64,000 bases of DNA from Pontibacter sp. HSC-36F09 (GTDB lineage Bacteria; Bacteroidota; Bacteroidia; Cytophagales; Hymenobacteraceae): assembly GCF_024171605.1 (NCBI RefSeq), contig NZ_JALKAA010000001.1, forward strand, positions 124,001 through 188,000. The letters run 5' to 3'. Positions 33,946-42,314 of the stretch are shown piece by piece; position 1 is the first letter of the stretch, and the number at the start of each line of letters is the position of its first letter. The translations under genes and the position numbers were made by a program. The notes below the pieces were generated by a model, which saw only the letters and a list, made by a program, of their open reading frames with translations, was not told the origin of the DNA and did no database searches.

Positions 33946-34899
33946 ATGCCGATCTTAACGTCCCAGCACAAACCGCCTTTTTATCTCTTCAACGGGCATA
34001 TTCAGACGATTGTACCCAGTTTGTTCCGGCAGGTAGAAGGTGTGAGCTACCACCGCGAACGGCTCACCACCCCCGACGACGATTTTATTGATGCGGACTG
34101 GTCGCGCGTTAAATCCCGCTCGCTGGCCATCTTATCGCACGGACTGGAAGGTGACTCGCACCGGCCCTATATTATGGGGATGGTGAAGGCGCTGAACGAA
34201 CATGGCGTAGACGCGCTGGCCTGGAACTACCGCAGCTGCAGCGGCGAGCCCAATAAACTCCTCCGCTCCTACCATCTTGGCGCCTCCGACGACCTCGACT
34301 TTGTGGTGCGCCATGCTTTAGACAGCGGAAACTACGAAACCGTATACCTGGTCGGGTTTAGCGCCGGCGGCAACATCAGCTTAAAATATTTGGGCGAAGA
34401 CCCGGAACAGGTACCATCTGAAGTGAAACGTGCGTCCGTTTTTTCAGTGCCCATCGATTTGAAAAGCTCTGCCAAACGCATTTCCAAAATTTATACCCAA
34501 CGCTTTTTAAAAACCTTAGGCCAGAAACTGGAGCAGAAAAAGGAGATGTACCCGGATGCCCTGGATCTCAGCAACTACAGCTTGTTCTGGTCTTTCCCGG
34601 AGTTCGACGACAAGTATACGGCACCACTGCACGGCTTCGAAAATGCAGACGACTACTACAAACGATCCAGCAGCAAGCAATTCCTGAAGCGCATACAAGT
34701 ACCGACTCTGTTAGTAAATGCCCAAAACGACCCGTTCCTGACAACTTCCTGCTTCCCTTTTGAAGAGGCGGATGAAAACCCATACCTATACCTGGAGACA
34801 CCTGAAGGAGGTGGCCACGTGGGCTTTGCAGAAGACTTCCGGAACAACGTCTACTACTCAGAAGCGAGAGCTGTGCAGTTTTTGTTGGAGGGGGTTTGA
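33946..34899 (+). CDS. YheT-family alpha/beta hydrolase
   Basis: 317 aa. YLFNGHIQTIVPSLFR near the start is diagnostic of the YheT/ABHD1-3 group. ILSHGLEGDSHRPYI is the oxyanion region, YLVGFSAGGNISLKYLGE holds the nucleophile Ser, NAQNDPFL the Asp and GGHVGF the His. Soluble; substrate unknown, perhaps lipid or ester. I chose the ATG at 33946; the open frame to 33907 adds non-conserved residues. A TTAACAAT-type repeat follows the stop. Confidence 0.9.
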   Translation: MPILTSQHKPPFYLFNGHIQTIVPSLFRQVEGVSYHRERLTTPDDDFIDADWSRVKSRSLAILSHGLEGDSHRPYIMGMVKALNEHGVDALAWNYRSCSGEPNKLLRSYHLGASDDLDFVVRHALDSGNYETVYLVGFSAGGNISLKYLGEDPEQVPSEVKRASVFSVPIDLKSSAKRISKIYTQRFLKTLGQKLEQKKEMYPDALDLSNYSLFWSFPEFDDKYTAPLHGFENADDYYKRSSSKQFLKRIQVPTLLVNAQNDPFLTTSCFPFEEADENPYLYLETPEGGGHVGFAEDFRNNVYYSEARAVQFLLEGV

Positions 34900-34902
34900 T
34901 TG

Positions 34903-34937
34903 TTAAATTGTTGATGGTTGAATTGCTATTTGGGGTA
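34903..34937. repeat. TTAACAAT/ATTGTTAA-type string
   Basis: GATTGTTAAATTGTTGATGG and the following GTTGAATTGC form a degenerate string of the same 8-mer family seen at 36150-36182, 49990-50061, 57418-57582 and 58289-58386. It begins directly after the YheT stop. Confidence 0.5.
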
Positions 34938-35016
34938 ATTGCATAGTACGGGTAATTGTTGACCTACCACTTGGAATAGGCTATACTTATTGAGACAAAA
35001 CCATCTACAATTCTTA

Positions 35017-35649
35017 TTACGGCATCGGCACAACCACCACCTTCTTCGTCTCGAAGAACTCTTCTGTAAAGTAATCCTTCAGGTCGTGTACCTTGGTGAT
35101 CAGGCCTGATTCAGCTATTTCTTCTTCGAGGTCGCCGCCTTTGAGGTAGTAGATGCCTTTGTCAGGTATAGCCTCTTTCTTGAAGCTGTTCATCACCCAG
35201 GGGTAGAAATTGGCCAGGCGGGTAACGGCCCGGCTTACCACGAAGTCGAACTTCTCGCGCACCTGCTCGGCGCGGGTATGGGTGGCGGTTACGTTATGCA
35301 GGTGCAGTTCGCGGGCAATCTCCTGCACCACGTGTACCTTCTTTCCGATCGAGTCCACCAGGTGGAACTTCACCTCCGGAAACATGACAGCCAGCGGAAG
35401 GCCGGGCAGTCCGCCACCTGTGCCTACATCCAGCACATGGGCATGGGCAGGAAACTGAATCACCTTGGCTATACCCAGCGAGTGCAGGATGTGGTGCTCC
35501 CCAATGTGCTCCATGTCTTTGCGCGAAATAACGTTGATCTTCTCGTTCCACTCCCGGTACAGCTCGGCCATGCGCTCATACTTCTCGAGCTGGTCTTCGG
35601 TGAGCTCCGGAAAATAACCTGACAAAAGGGTGCGTATGGAGATAGACAT
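35017..35649 (-). CDS. rsmG: 16S rRNA (guanine-527-N7)-methyltransferase
   Basis: Methylates G527 in the 530 loop of 16S rRNA using SAM. 210 aa. YREWNEKINVISRKD is the conserved N-terminal helix, VLDVGTGGGLPGLPLAV the SAM-binding loop and HLVDSIGKKVHVVQ the acidic strand; VSRAVTRLANFYPW completes the family pattern. Upstream lie a GAGTTTAA-type repeat string and the small membrane-protein gene. Confidence 0.95.
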   Translation of the reverse strand: MSISIRTLLSGYFPELTEDQLEKYERMAELYREWNEKINVISRKDMEHIGEHHILHSLGIAKVIQFPAHAHVLDVGTGGGLPGLPLAVMFPEVKFHLVDSIGKKVHVVQEIARELHLHNVTATHTRAEQVREKFDFVVSRAVTRLANFYPWVMNSFKKEAIPDKGIYYLKGGDLEEEIAESGLITKVHDLKDYFTEEFFETKKVVVVPMP

Positions 35650-35652
35650 GAT

Positions 35653-35712
35653 TTGAGTTTAAGAGTTTAGGAATTTGAGAGTTGAAGAGATTGAAAGCTG
35701 AGAATTAATTAT
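35653..35712. repeat. Degenerate GAGTTTAA/GAGAGTTG string
   Basis: GAGTTTAAGAGTTTAGGAAT and GAGAGTTGAAGAGATTG form a degenerate tandem string. Its complement appears at about 12737-12775 (AAACTCCTCAACTCTCTAAC) beside xerD, so it is a third family of short-unit intergenic strings. Confidence 0.45.
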
Positions 35713-35728
35713 CCGTCTGATTCTCTTT

Positions 35729-35947
35729 TTAACGTGTTACAAGGTATAGTATACCTGCCACAATGGCCACTACCACCACTACGGCAAGGGCCATGAACAT
35801 GTCGAAGAGAAGCACCAGGCCGGCGTTGCGGTACTGCCCTTCGTACTTGCGGTGCAGCTCGTGTTTAGCTTCGGCTTGCTTCCTGTGGCGCAGGTATAGG
35901 TGCAACTTACCCATTCCGACCAGTATGGCTTCGCTCAGGTTTCGCAT
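35729..35947 (-). CDS. Small single-pass membrane protein
   Basis: 72 aa from the ATG at 35947; a TTG at 35962 would add five residues. The first half is basic and amphipathic (GKLHLYLRHRKQAEAKHELH), followed by one long membrane helix (LLFDMFMALAVVVVVAIVAGILYLV) and a two-residue tail. No known family. Minus strand, just downstream of the sigma-factor terminator. Confidence 0.55.
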   Translation of the reverse strand: MRNLSEAILVGMGKLHLYLRHRKQAEAKHELHRKYEGQYRNAGLVLLFDMFMALAVVVVVAIVAGILYLVTR

Positions 35948-36045
35948 GGACTGTATTTGCAAGGTATAGCTGTTCTTCCGGTAGTGCCTGTTTTAGGCAT
36001 AACCACCGCAAAAATAGGAAATAAGTCCGGAAATCAGTTAAAAAT

Positions 36046-36083
36046 AGAGCCCCTGCCGCACAAGGCAACAGGGGCTCTAAAAA
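36046..36083 (-). terminator. Terminator downstream of the glycosyltransferase-sigma unit
   Basis: Ten-bp stem AGAGCCCCTG (36046-36055) / CAGGGGCTCT (36069-36078). The minus strand continues into TATTTTTAAC. Confidence 0.75.
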
Positions 36084-36176
36084 CGTAATCATTATCTTTT
36101 TTGGTGGTTATACTGTTGGATTCTTAAATGGTTGGCTTGCAATGCAATTCCTAATTCCTGAACAACAATTTAACAA

Positions 36177-36785
36177 TTAAATCAAGTGTTTCTTGTTCTT
36201 CACCATGTCATAAAGCAACTCGCGGGCGCGGTGCAGCTGGGCTTTCACGGTACCGAGTGGGGCGTTTAGCTCAGTGGCAATCTCTTCGTACGACAGCTCG
36301 TTGAAGTAGCGCAGTGTTACGAGGCGCTGGTACTTCTCTGGCAGCTTGGCTACCACGTACTGCATGATCTCGATTTTCTGGTTTTTGATTGCCTCTTCCT
36401 GCGGGTTCAGGTTCTTGTCTTTGAAGTCGATCGTGATCTCGTCGCCGTTGTCGATCTTAATAGCCGAGTCGATGCTCATCGTCTTGATGCGGTTCTTGCG
36501 GATAAAGTCGATGCAGTTGTTAGTGGCGATGCGGAACAGCCAGGTACTGAAAGCGTACTCCGGGTTGAATTTATGCAGGTTGCGAAAAGCCTTAGCAAAA
36601 GCCTCTATGGTCAGGTCCTCAGCGTCGTCGGCGTTGCGCACCATTTTGAGTACCACGTGGTATACCGGCTTCTTGTATATGCTCATCAACTCAGCATAAG
36701 CTTTCTCGTCGTTTTCTTCAACAGCCGCCTGTATCAGCTTGAAATCGTGCTTCGCTTTTGCGGAGAATTGTTTGTTTACTTCCAT
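36177..36785 (-). CDS. RNA polymerase ECF-type sigma factor
   Basis: 202 aa. Region 2 with DDAEDLTIEAFAKAFRNL (2.2, core binding) and YAFSTWLFRIATNNCIDFIR (2.3-2.4, -10 recognition); region 4 with LPEKYQRLVTLRYFNELSYE and APLGTVKAQLHRARELL (helix-turn-helix). No anti-sigma gene is adjacent; instead it overlaps the stop of a glycosyltransferase gene by 10 bases and follows it in the same transcript. Targets unknown. Confidence 0.93.
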   Translation of the reverse strand: MEVNKQFSAKAKHDFKLIQAAVEENDEKAYAELMSIYKKPVYHVVLKMVRNADDAEDLTIEAFAKAFRNLHKFNPEYAFSTWLFRIATNNCIDFIRKNRIKTMSIDSAIKIDNGDEITIDFKDKNLNPQEEAIKNQKIEIMQYVVAKLPEKYQRLVTLRYFNELSYEEIATELNAPLGTVKAQLHRARELLYDMVKNKKHLI

Positions 36786-37879
36786 CTGATTCGTTTGTTC
36801 AATACTACGGATACCCCAAGGAGCAGGTAACTAAAAAAATAAGCAATATCGAGCAGCGGCAACAACGGCAAAGAAACACCTTCGTCTAATCTGCGCGCCA
36901 CACTTACATAGATCGGAAACACAGCCAGGTAGCGGATTCCGACAAGAGCGGCCAATATAGTCAAATGGCTATTTAGAACAAGAAGAATAATTACCAGTGT
37001 GTAAAAAAGAATATTGGATGAAATAAAAGTCCCTATCCTCCCTCTGTCTGCCGCATTGTACTGCCTGCCGGCGGCCATGTGCCTTCTTTTTTGTACCAGC
37101 CATTCCCGAAACGTCTTTTTGGGAATGCTGACTGTTTGCCCTTCCTTGCTGATAACAATGCTTGCTTTACTATTGTTGACGGCATCTCTGACAAATAGGT
37201 CATCGTCGCCGCCGGTAGTCTTGATATGAGATGCAAACCCTTTGTTTCTAAAGAAACATGACTTAGTATACGATAAGTTTCGGCCAACGCCCATGTACGC
37301 GTGTCCTTTGTTTGCATGAGACAGATACTGAATTGCGGTCAGTAAGGTTTCATACCTGATCAGATGATTTAGGAAACCACCCAGTTTTTTATAAGGGGAA
37401 TAACCGATAACCAGATCAGCACCAGCATGATAGCCACTCTGCATTTTTTCGATCCAGTGTTCGCTGCAAGGGCGGCAGTCCGCGTCCGTGAACAGCATGT
37501 GTTCGTATTTGGCGGCGCGTATACCTAAAGCCAGCGCGTATTTTTTCGGATTGAGATACTCTGGCGTCTTTTTGATCGTCACCACCCGGAAGTTCGGGAA
37601 CTGACGCTCGAGCTCATACACGTAAAATTCAGTGTCATCGTCAGAGCGATCGTTCACCAGGATGATCTCAAACTCGGGGTACTGCTGGTCGAGCAGCATG
37701 GGCAGGAGTTCGAACAGATTGTCCTGCTCATTATGCGCCGCCACAATCACCGACACGGGCCGCAGGGTGTCCGGCTCCGGATCTTTATACCTGCTCAGCG
37801 GCAGGAAGTAAAACAAAGCATAGTATAGCTGTACCAGCACGCAAAAAGCCAGCACCGCCAGGAGTATAAGTGGAATCAA
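36776..37879 (-). CDS. Membrane glycosyltransferase, family GT2
   Basis: 367 aa. N-terminal membrane helix, then a GT-A domain: VSVIVAAHNEQDNL, IILVNDRSDDDT, the DXD-like MLFTDADCRP and GGDDDLFVRDA. QKRRHMAAG replaces the processive QxxRW box, so it may be non-processive. Three C-terminal membrane helices. It likely adds sugar to a lipid or surface glycan (inference). The start appears to be TTG at 37879, which overlaps the TGA of a small upstream frame. Upstream of and overlapping the sigma-factor gene. Confidence 0.88.
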   Translation of the reverse strand: MIPLILLAVLAFCVLVQLYYALFYFLPLSRYKDPEPDTLRPVSVIVAAHNEQDNLFELLPMLLDQQYPEFEIILVNDRSDDDTEFYVYELERQFPNFRVVTIKKTPEYLNPKKYALALGIRAAKYEHMLFTDADCRPCSEHWIEKMQSGYHAGADLVIGYSPYKKLGGFLNHLIRYETLLTAIQYLSHANKGHAYMGVGRNLSYTKSCFFRNKGFASHIKTTGGDDDLFVRDAVNNSKASIVISKEGQTVSIPKKTFREWLVQKRRHMAAGRQYNAADRGRIGTFISSNILFYTLVIILLVLNSHLTILAALVGIRYLAVFPIYVSVARRLDEGVSLPLLPLLDIAYFFSYLLLGVSVVLNKRIRWK

Positions 37880-38116
37880 ATCTTGCTAAAGTTGACGGTT
37901 GGATTGTTAAATGGCTGCTCACGGGATTTTTCAAAATCGCACGATGACGCGGCACAAAAGCTACTTCCCAAATTAATCGGCAGAAAAGGCTCGTCTGCCT
38001 GGTAAAGGAAATTGCTGGCCTCGGCATCATTCCTGATTTTGAATTCCTGATCCGGCGCGGCACAAGTAACTACCAAAAATAGGTATAATTAAGCCATTTA
38101 CGAACATCTTCATCAT
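37876..38116 (-). pseudogene. Possible frameshifted small lipoprotein gene
   Basis: A 66-codon frame (37876-38076) has no ATG but reads LYLFLVVTCAAPDQ, the end of a lipoprotein signal with Cys, then about 55 polar residues ending NPTVNFSKI. A separate frame starting with ATG ATG AAG ATG at 38116 supplies a plausible signal start (MMKMFVNGLIIPI) one base out of register. Joining them near 38085 would give an intact small lipoprotein, so this may be a frameshift mutation or sequencing error. Its TGA overlaps the TTG of the glycosyltransferase. Confidence 0.35.
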
Positions 38117-38152
38117 TTAATAATTGTTTATGTTTTGTGGGTGCGCGCTATG

Positions 38153-38160
38153 TATCTTTG
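38153..38160 (+). promoter_or_regulatory. Predicted -7 element of the tgt operon
   Basis: TATCTTTG matches TAnnTTTG about 100 bases before the tgt ATG. A TTTG at 38134-38137 is upstream at a short 15-nt spacing. Confidence 0.45.
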
Positions 38161-38260
38161 CAGATTATTTCGATAACCATTTAGCAAAAACCGGCGGCCC
38201 TCAGGCTGCTGAACCAGTTGGCTTGCTTCTTGTAGCATAGTGCGCTGACAATCACATACC

Positions 38261-39391
38261 ATGCAGTTTTCATTAGTAGCAAAAGATATACAGTCAAAGG
38301 CCCGCGCCGGGGTGGTGCAGACAGCGCATGGCGCTATCGAAACCCCGATCTTCATGCCCGTAGGTACGGCAGGCACCGTGAAGGCGGTTCACCAGCGCGA
38401 ACTCAAAGAGGACATCAAGGCTGAGATCATACTCGGCAACACTTATCATCTATACCTGCGCCCGGGACTGAACATACTTGAGCAGGCCGGTGGCTTGCAT
38501 AAATTCAATGGTTGGGACCGCCCTATACTCACCGACAGCGGCGGTTACCAGGTGTTCTCGCTGGCCGGTACGCGCAAGATCAAGGAGGAAGGCGTCAAGT
38601 TCAAGTCGCACATCGACGGCTCTGCGCTGGATTTTACGCCGGAGAATGTGATGGACACGCAACGCACGATTGGCGCCGACATCATCATGGCTTTTGACGA
38701 GTGCACCCCCTACCCTTGCGACTATACCTACGCCAAAAATTCGATGGAGCGCACCCACCGCTGGTTGCAACGCTGCGTCGATCGTTTCGACAGTACCGAA
38801 CCGAAGTATGGTTATGACCAGACACTTTTCCCGATCGTGCAGGGCAGCACTTACAAAGACCTGCGGGTGCAGTCAGCCGAGACCATTGCCAGCTTTGGCC
38901 GCGAGGGCAACGCCATCGGTGGCCTCTCGGTAGGCGAACCGGCCGAGATGATGTACGAGATGACTGAGATCGTGTGCGACATCCTGCCAGCCGACAAGCC
39001 GCGCTACCTGATGGGCGTGGGCACGCCGGCCAATATCCTGGAGAACATCGCGCTGGGTGTGGATATGTTCGACTGCGTGTTGCCGACCCGTAATGCCCGA
39101 AACGGTATGCTGTTCACTACACAGGGCATCGTCAACATTCGTAACCTGAAGTGGGCCACCGACCACAGCCCAATTGATGCGGAACTAGGCGGCTATGTGA
39201 GCACGTTCTACAGCAAGGCTTACCTTCGCCACCTGGTACACAGCGGCGAATACCTGGCCGGACAGATCGCCAGTGTGCACAACCTGACGTTCTACCTCTG
39301 GCTGGTCAAGCAGGCCCGCCAGCACATCATCGCCGGCACTTTCCGTGACTGGAAAGACGTGATGGTGAAAAAACTAATGACGAGATTGTAA
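38261..39391 (+). CDS. tgt: Queuine/preQ1 tRNA-ribosyltransferase
   Basis: Exchanges guanine-34 of GUN anticodon tRNAs for preQ1, on the route to queuosine. 376 aa TIM barrel. TDSGGYQVFSLAG and FDECTPYPCDY carry the catalytic and substrate Asp residues, and VDMFDCVLPTRNARNG the nucleophile Asp. The usual zinc site (CxCxxC plus His) is not intact: the segment reads DAELGGYVSTFYSKAYLRHL with no Cys, although the His in SVHNLTFYL remains. First gene of a tgt-lptG-DMT unit; lptG starts 13 bases after the tgt stop. Confidence 0.95.
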   Translation: MQFSLVAKDIQSKARAGVVQTAHGAIETPIFMPVGTAGTVKAVHQRELKEDIKAEIILGNTYHLYLRPGLNILEQAGGLHKFNGWDRPILTDSGGYQVFSLAGTRKIKEEGVKFKSHIDGSALDFTPENVMDTQRTIGADIIMAFDECTPYPCDYTYAKNSMERTHRWLQRCVDRFDSTEPKYGYDQTLFPIVQGSTYKDLRVQSAETIASFGREGNAIGGLSVGEPAEMMYEMTEIVCDILPADKPRYLMGVGTPANILENIALGVDMFDCVLPTRNARNGMLFTTQGIVNIRNLKWATDHSPIDAELGGYVSTFYSKAYLRHLVHSGEYLAGQIASVHNLTFYLWLVKQARQHIIAGTFRDWKDVMVKKLMTRL

Positions 39392-39403
39392 AAAATTCGA
39401 AGC

Positions 39404-40480
39404 TTGAAGCTAATTGACAAATACATCCTGAAGAAGTTCCTGACCACGTATGTGTTCACGGTGCTGATCATGGTCTCGGTGATTCTGGTGATTGACTTCA
39501 CGGAGAAGAACGACGACTTTATCAAGCACAGTGTACCCATTTCCGAGATCATCTTCGACTACTACATCCACCTGATCCCGTTCTATGCGAACATGCTGAG
39601 CCCGATCACGGTGTTCATCGCGACCGTGTTCGTGACCTCCAAGATGGCCTCGCATACCGAGATTGTGGCTATCTTGAGTGGTGGCGTTAGCTTCAAACGT
39701 TTCCTGGTGCCTTACCTGATCGGGGCTACCATTATCGGCGCCCTTATTTTTGGCCTGATCGGCTGGGTGATTCCGAACTCGAACAAAGAGAGTGTGGCCT
39801 TTCAGGTAAAGTATGTGAAGAGTCCATTTACGTACGACAAACGCAACATACATGTCAAGATAGCCCCTGACACTTATGTGTATATGGAAAGTTACAACGT
39901 CACGGCACACGTCGGGTATAACTTTGCCATTGAGGAAATAAAGGGCACCAATCTGAGCAAGAGACTATCGGCCAGCAGCGTGCAGTGGAACCCCGACAGG
40001 CAGAAATGGAGCGTGGACCGCTATACCCTCCGCACCTTCGATGGTGAGAACGAGAGCATCTACCACGGCGGGGCACTGGACACAACGCTCAATATGCTGC
40101 CCAAAGACTTTGAGAGTACTTACAAGCTGGAGCAGACCATGACGCTGCCGGAGCTTAACCGTTTTATAGATGAAAAGATCAGCCGGGGTGCTGACGATAT
40201 CGAGACTTATCTGATTGAGAAATACGAGCGCTACAGCTATCCTTTTGCCATCATCATTCTCACAGTGATTGGGGTGATCGTGAGTGCCCGCAAGGCGCGC
40301 GGTGGCGTAGGTATGCAGATCGCGCTGGGCTTCTTCCTGGCCTTCGTCTTCATTATTTTTGTGATTACGAGTCGTAGTCTGGCCCAAGTCGGCGACCTTG
40401 ACCCGATGTATGCGGCCTGGGTGCCGAGTGTTATTTTTACAGGTATAGGATTCCTGCTTTACCGCTATATTCCACGCTAA
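39404..40480 (+). CDS. LptF/LptG-family permease (YjgP/YjgQ)
   Basis: Inner-membrane permease subunit of the lipopolysaccharide export ABC complex LptB2FG. 358 aa: three N-terminal membrane helices, a periplasmic beta-jellyroll (about 130-270) and three C-terminal helices. KLIDKYILKKFLTTYVFTV is the family start, and the codon is TTG at 39404, with no in-frame ATG before it. SPITVFIATVFVTSKMASHTE is the conserved coupling-helix region. Bacteroidota genomes often have a single such permease apart from its partner; I cannot tell F from G, so no symbol. Confidence 0.9.
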   Translation: MKLIDKYILKKFLTTYVFTVLIMVSVILVIDFTEKNDDFIKHSVPISEIIFDYYIHLIPFYANMLSPITVFIATVFVTSKMASHTEIVAILSGGVSFKRFLVPYLIGATIIGALIFGLIGWVIPNSNKESVAFQVKYVKSPFTYDKRNIHVKIAPDTYVYMESYNVTAHVGYNFAIEEIKGTNLSKRLSASSVQWNPDRQKWSVDRYTLRTFDGENESIYHGGALDTTLNMLPKDFESTYKLEQTMTLPELNRFIDEKISRGADDIETYLIEKYERYSYPFAIIILTVIGVIVSARKARGGVGMQIALGFFLAFVFIIFVITSRSLAQVGDLDPMYAAWVPSVIFTGIGFLLYRYIPR

Positions 40481-41421
40481 TGCCGCGTCTCAAGGATTTT
40501 ATCGAGCTCCATTTCATTGTTTTGTTATGGGGCTTCACGGCCATACTTGGCAAACTGATCACGATTCCGGCAGTGGAGCTGGTATTCCTCCGCACACTCA
40601 TTGCGGCGCTGGCACTGGGCATTATCATTTACCGGCGCAAGACGAAGTTTTGGCTGGGGCGCACCAATCTGTTCATCATCATGGGTGTCGGGCTGATGAT
40701 CTCGGCGCACTGGATCCTGTTCTTTGCCTCGGCCCGCATCTCGTCGGTTTCGCTCTGCCTGGTAGGTATGGCCACCTGCAGTTTATGGACGGCCCTGCTC
40801 GAACCAGCCTTCACCAGCAAAAAGTTAAAATTCCATGAGATTCTGCTGGGAGTTATCATCCTGCTAGGCCTGTACATTATTTTCCAGGCCGAGACGGAGT
40901 TTGACAATATGCTGGGGATAGGTATGGCAGTTGGGTCTGCGCTGCTGGGCGCGATCTTTACGATCATCAATGCCCGCCTAGCCAAGAAGCATCCTTCCAC
41001 TACCATTACGGCTTACGAGATGGCAGGCGCCTGTATCGGCACGGCGCTGTTCTTCCCAATCTATGCCGAACTGTTTACGGAGACGGGTACGCTGAGCTTT
41101 GCCATGAATGGCATGGACTGGGTATACCTGTTGCTGCTGGCCGTGGTGTGTACGGTGTACGCCTATACTGCGTCGGTAAGGCTAATGCAGAAAATATCGG
41201 CCTATACCATGAACCTGACCGTGAACATGGAACCGATTTACGGCATCCTGCTGGCCTGGCTGATCTTCAACGAGAACGAGCAGATGACTTCCAACTTCTA
41301 CATCGGGGCTACCATTATCCTGTTCAGCGTGTTCATCCACCCGGTGCTGGACACGTACAGCGAGCGCCGCAAGAAGTTAAAGCAGCCCTCTCCAGAGAAG
41401 GTAGTGGCCGGGAAAGATTAG
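40480..41421 (+). CDS. EamA/DMT-family transporter
   Basis: 313 aa, ten predicted membrane helices in two EamA repeats (first: VLLWGFTAILGKL; second: GSALLGAIFTIINARLAKKH). This is the drug/metabolite exporter superfamily; the substrate cannot be read from the sequence. The ATG shares one base with the lptG stop (TAATG), so translation is coupled. The 3' end runs 45 bases into the convergent ispE gene. Confidence 0.9.
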   Translation: MPRLKDFIELHFIVLLWGFTAILGKLITIPAVELVFLRTLIAALALGIIIYRRKTKFWLGRTNLFIIMGVGLMISAHWILFFASARISSVSLCLVGMATCSLWTALLEPAFTSKKLKFHEILLGVIILLGLYIIFQAETEFDNMLGIGMAVGSALLGAIFTIINARLAKKHPSTTITAYEMAGACIGTALFFPIYAELFTETGTLSFAMNGMDWVYLLLLAVVCTVYAYTASVRLMQKISAYTMNLTVNMEPIYGILLAWLIFNENEQMTSNFYIGATIILFSVFIHPVLDTYSERRKKLKQPSPEKVVAGKD

Positions 41422-42183
41422 GTTGTCAGGTTCGTTCCTGAAAAGGCCGTAGATCGCCGACCCTGAACCAGTCATGGACGCATAGTCGGCGCCTGCGCTG
41501 TAGAGCTGCTCTTTTATACCTGCCAATTCTGGGTAGCGCGGGAAGAGTGCCTCTTCAAAATCATTTTTGAGTACCTCTTTCCATACCTGCACATCCTGCT
41601 TCAGGTACATTTCAATGCCACAGCTCGGCTTTTTAGGTATGATGTTGCCATAGGCTTCGGCTGTGGTAATATGAATGCCCGGGTATACGATCACACAGGT
41701 ATAGCCACTCAGATCCAGCTCCACCGGTTTGAACACATCTCCCTTTTCAACTGCAATCACCGGTTTGTTGCGGATAAAGAAAGCACAGTCGCTGCCGAGT
41801 TGGCGGGCATAATTTTCGAGCTGCTCTTCGCTCAGGTTGAGTTCGAACAGACTGTTAAGTTGCTTCAGGACAAAAGCCGCATCTGCAGAGCCACCTCCGA
41901 GCCCTGCTCCCATCGGGATGGCTTTGTGCAGATGCATGTGCACAGGCGGCAGCTCAAAGGACTGCTGCAATAGTTTGTAGGCTTTCAGGCAGAGGTTCGT
42001 ATCCGGATTACCGGGCACGGGAAGGCCACTCATCGTAAAAACCTCTGCATCAGCTGGCACAATTTCCAGGGCATCGCACCAGCGCACCGGGTAAAAGCAC
42101 GACTCCAGGTTATGGAATCCGTCGGAGCGTTTCTCTGTCACCAGCAGTCCCAGGTTTATCTTAGCATTCGGGAAATCTAGCAT
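41377..42183 (-). CDS. ispE: 4-Diphosphocytidyl-2-C-methyl-D-erythritol kinase
   Basis: GHMP kinase of the MEP isoprenoid pathway. 268 aa. NAKINLGLLVTEKRSDGFHN with the active-site Lys/His, PMGAGLGGGSADAAFVL as the ATP loop, LGSDCAFFI with the catalytic Asp, and SMTGSGSAIYGLF as the third GHMP motif. Its last 45 bases overlap the tail of the DMT transporter gene on the other strand. The C-terminal residues beyond FRNEPDN may thus be constrained by both frames. Confidence 0.95.
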   Translation of the reverse strand: MLDFPNAKINLGLLVTEKRSDGFHNLESCFYPVRWCDALEIVPADAEVFTMSGLPVPGNPDTNLCLKAYKLLQQSFELPPVHMHLHKAIPMGAGLGGGSADAAFVLKQLNSLFELNLSEEQLENYARQLGSDCAFFIRNKPVIAVEKGDVFKPVELDLSGYTCVIVYPGIHITTAEAYGNIIPKKPSCGIEMYLKQDVQVWKEVLKNDFEEALFPRYPELAGIKEQLYSAGADYASMTGSGSAIYGLFRNEPDNLIFPGHYLLWRGLL

Positions 42184-42282
42184 AGGTATGGTAGTTAGCA
42201 GGGTATTGAATTAGGTATCACGACACACGTATCAAGTAGCATGACTTTTCTTTTTGACAAAGGACTGATTGACAAAAGACGA

Positions 42283-42307
42283 TGGACTTTCTAAATCACT
42301 CCATCAC
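42283..42307. repeat. TCACTCAAT-type arm, single copy
   Basis: AAATCACTCCATCACTCAAT matches the arms at 16221-16256 and 20009-20043. It lies directly before the stop of the trans-sulfuration gene (which ends at 42315), with no second arm evident. Confidence 0.5.
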
Positions 42308-42314
42308 TCAATCA

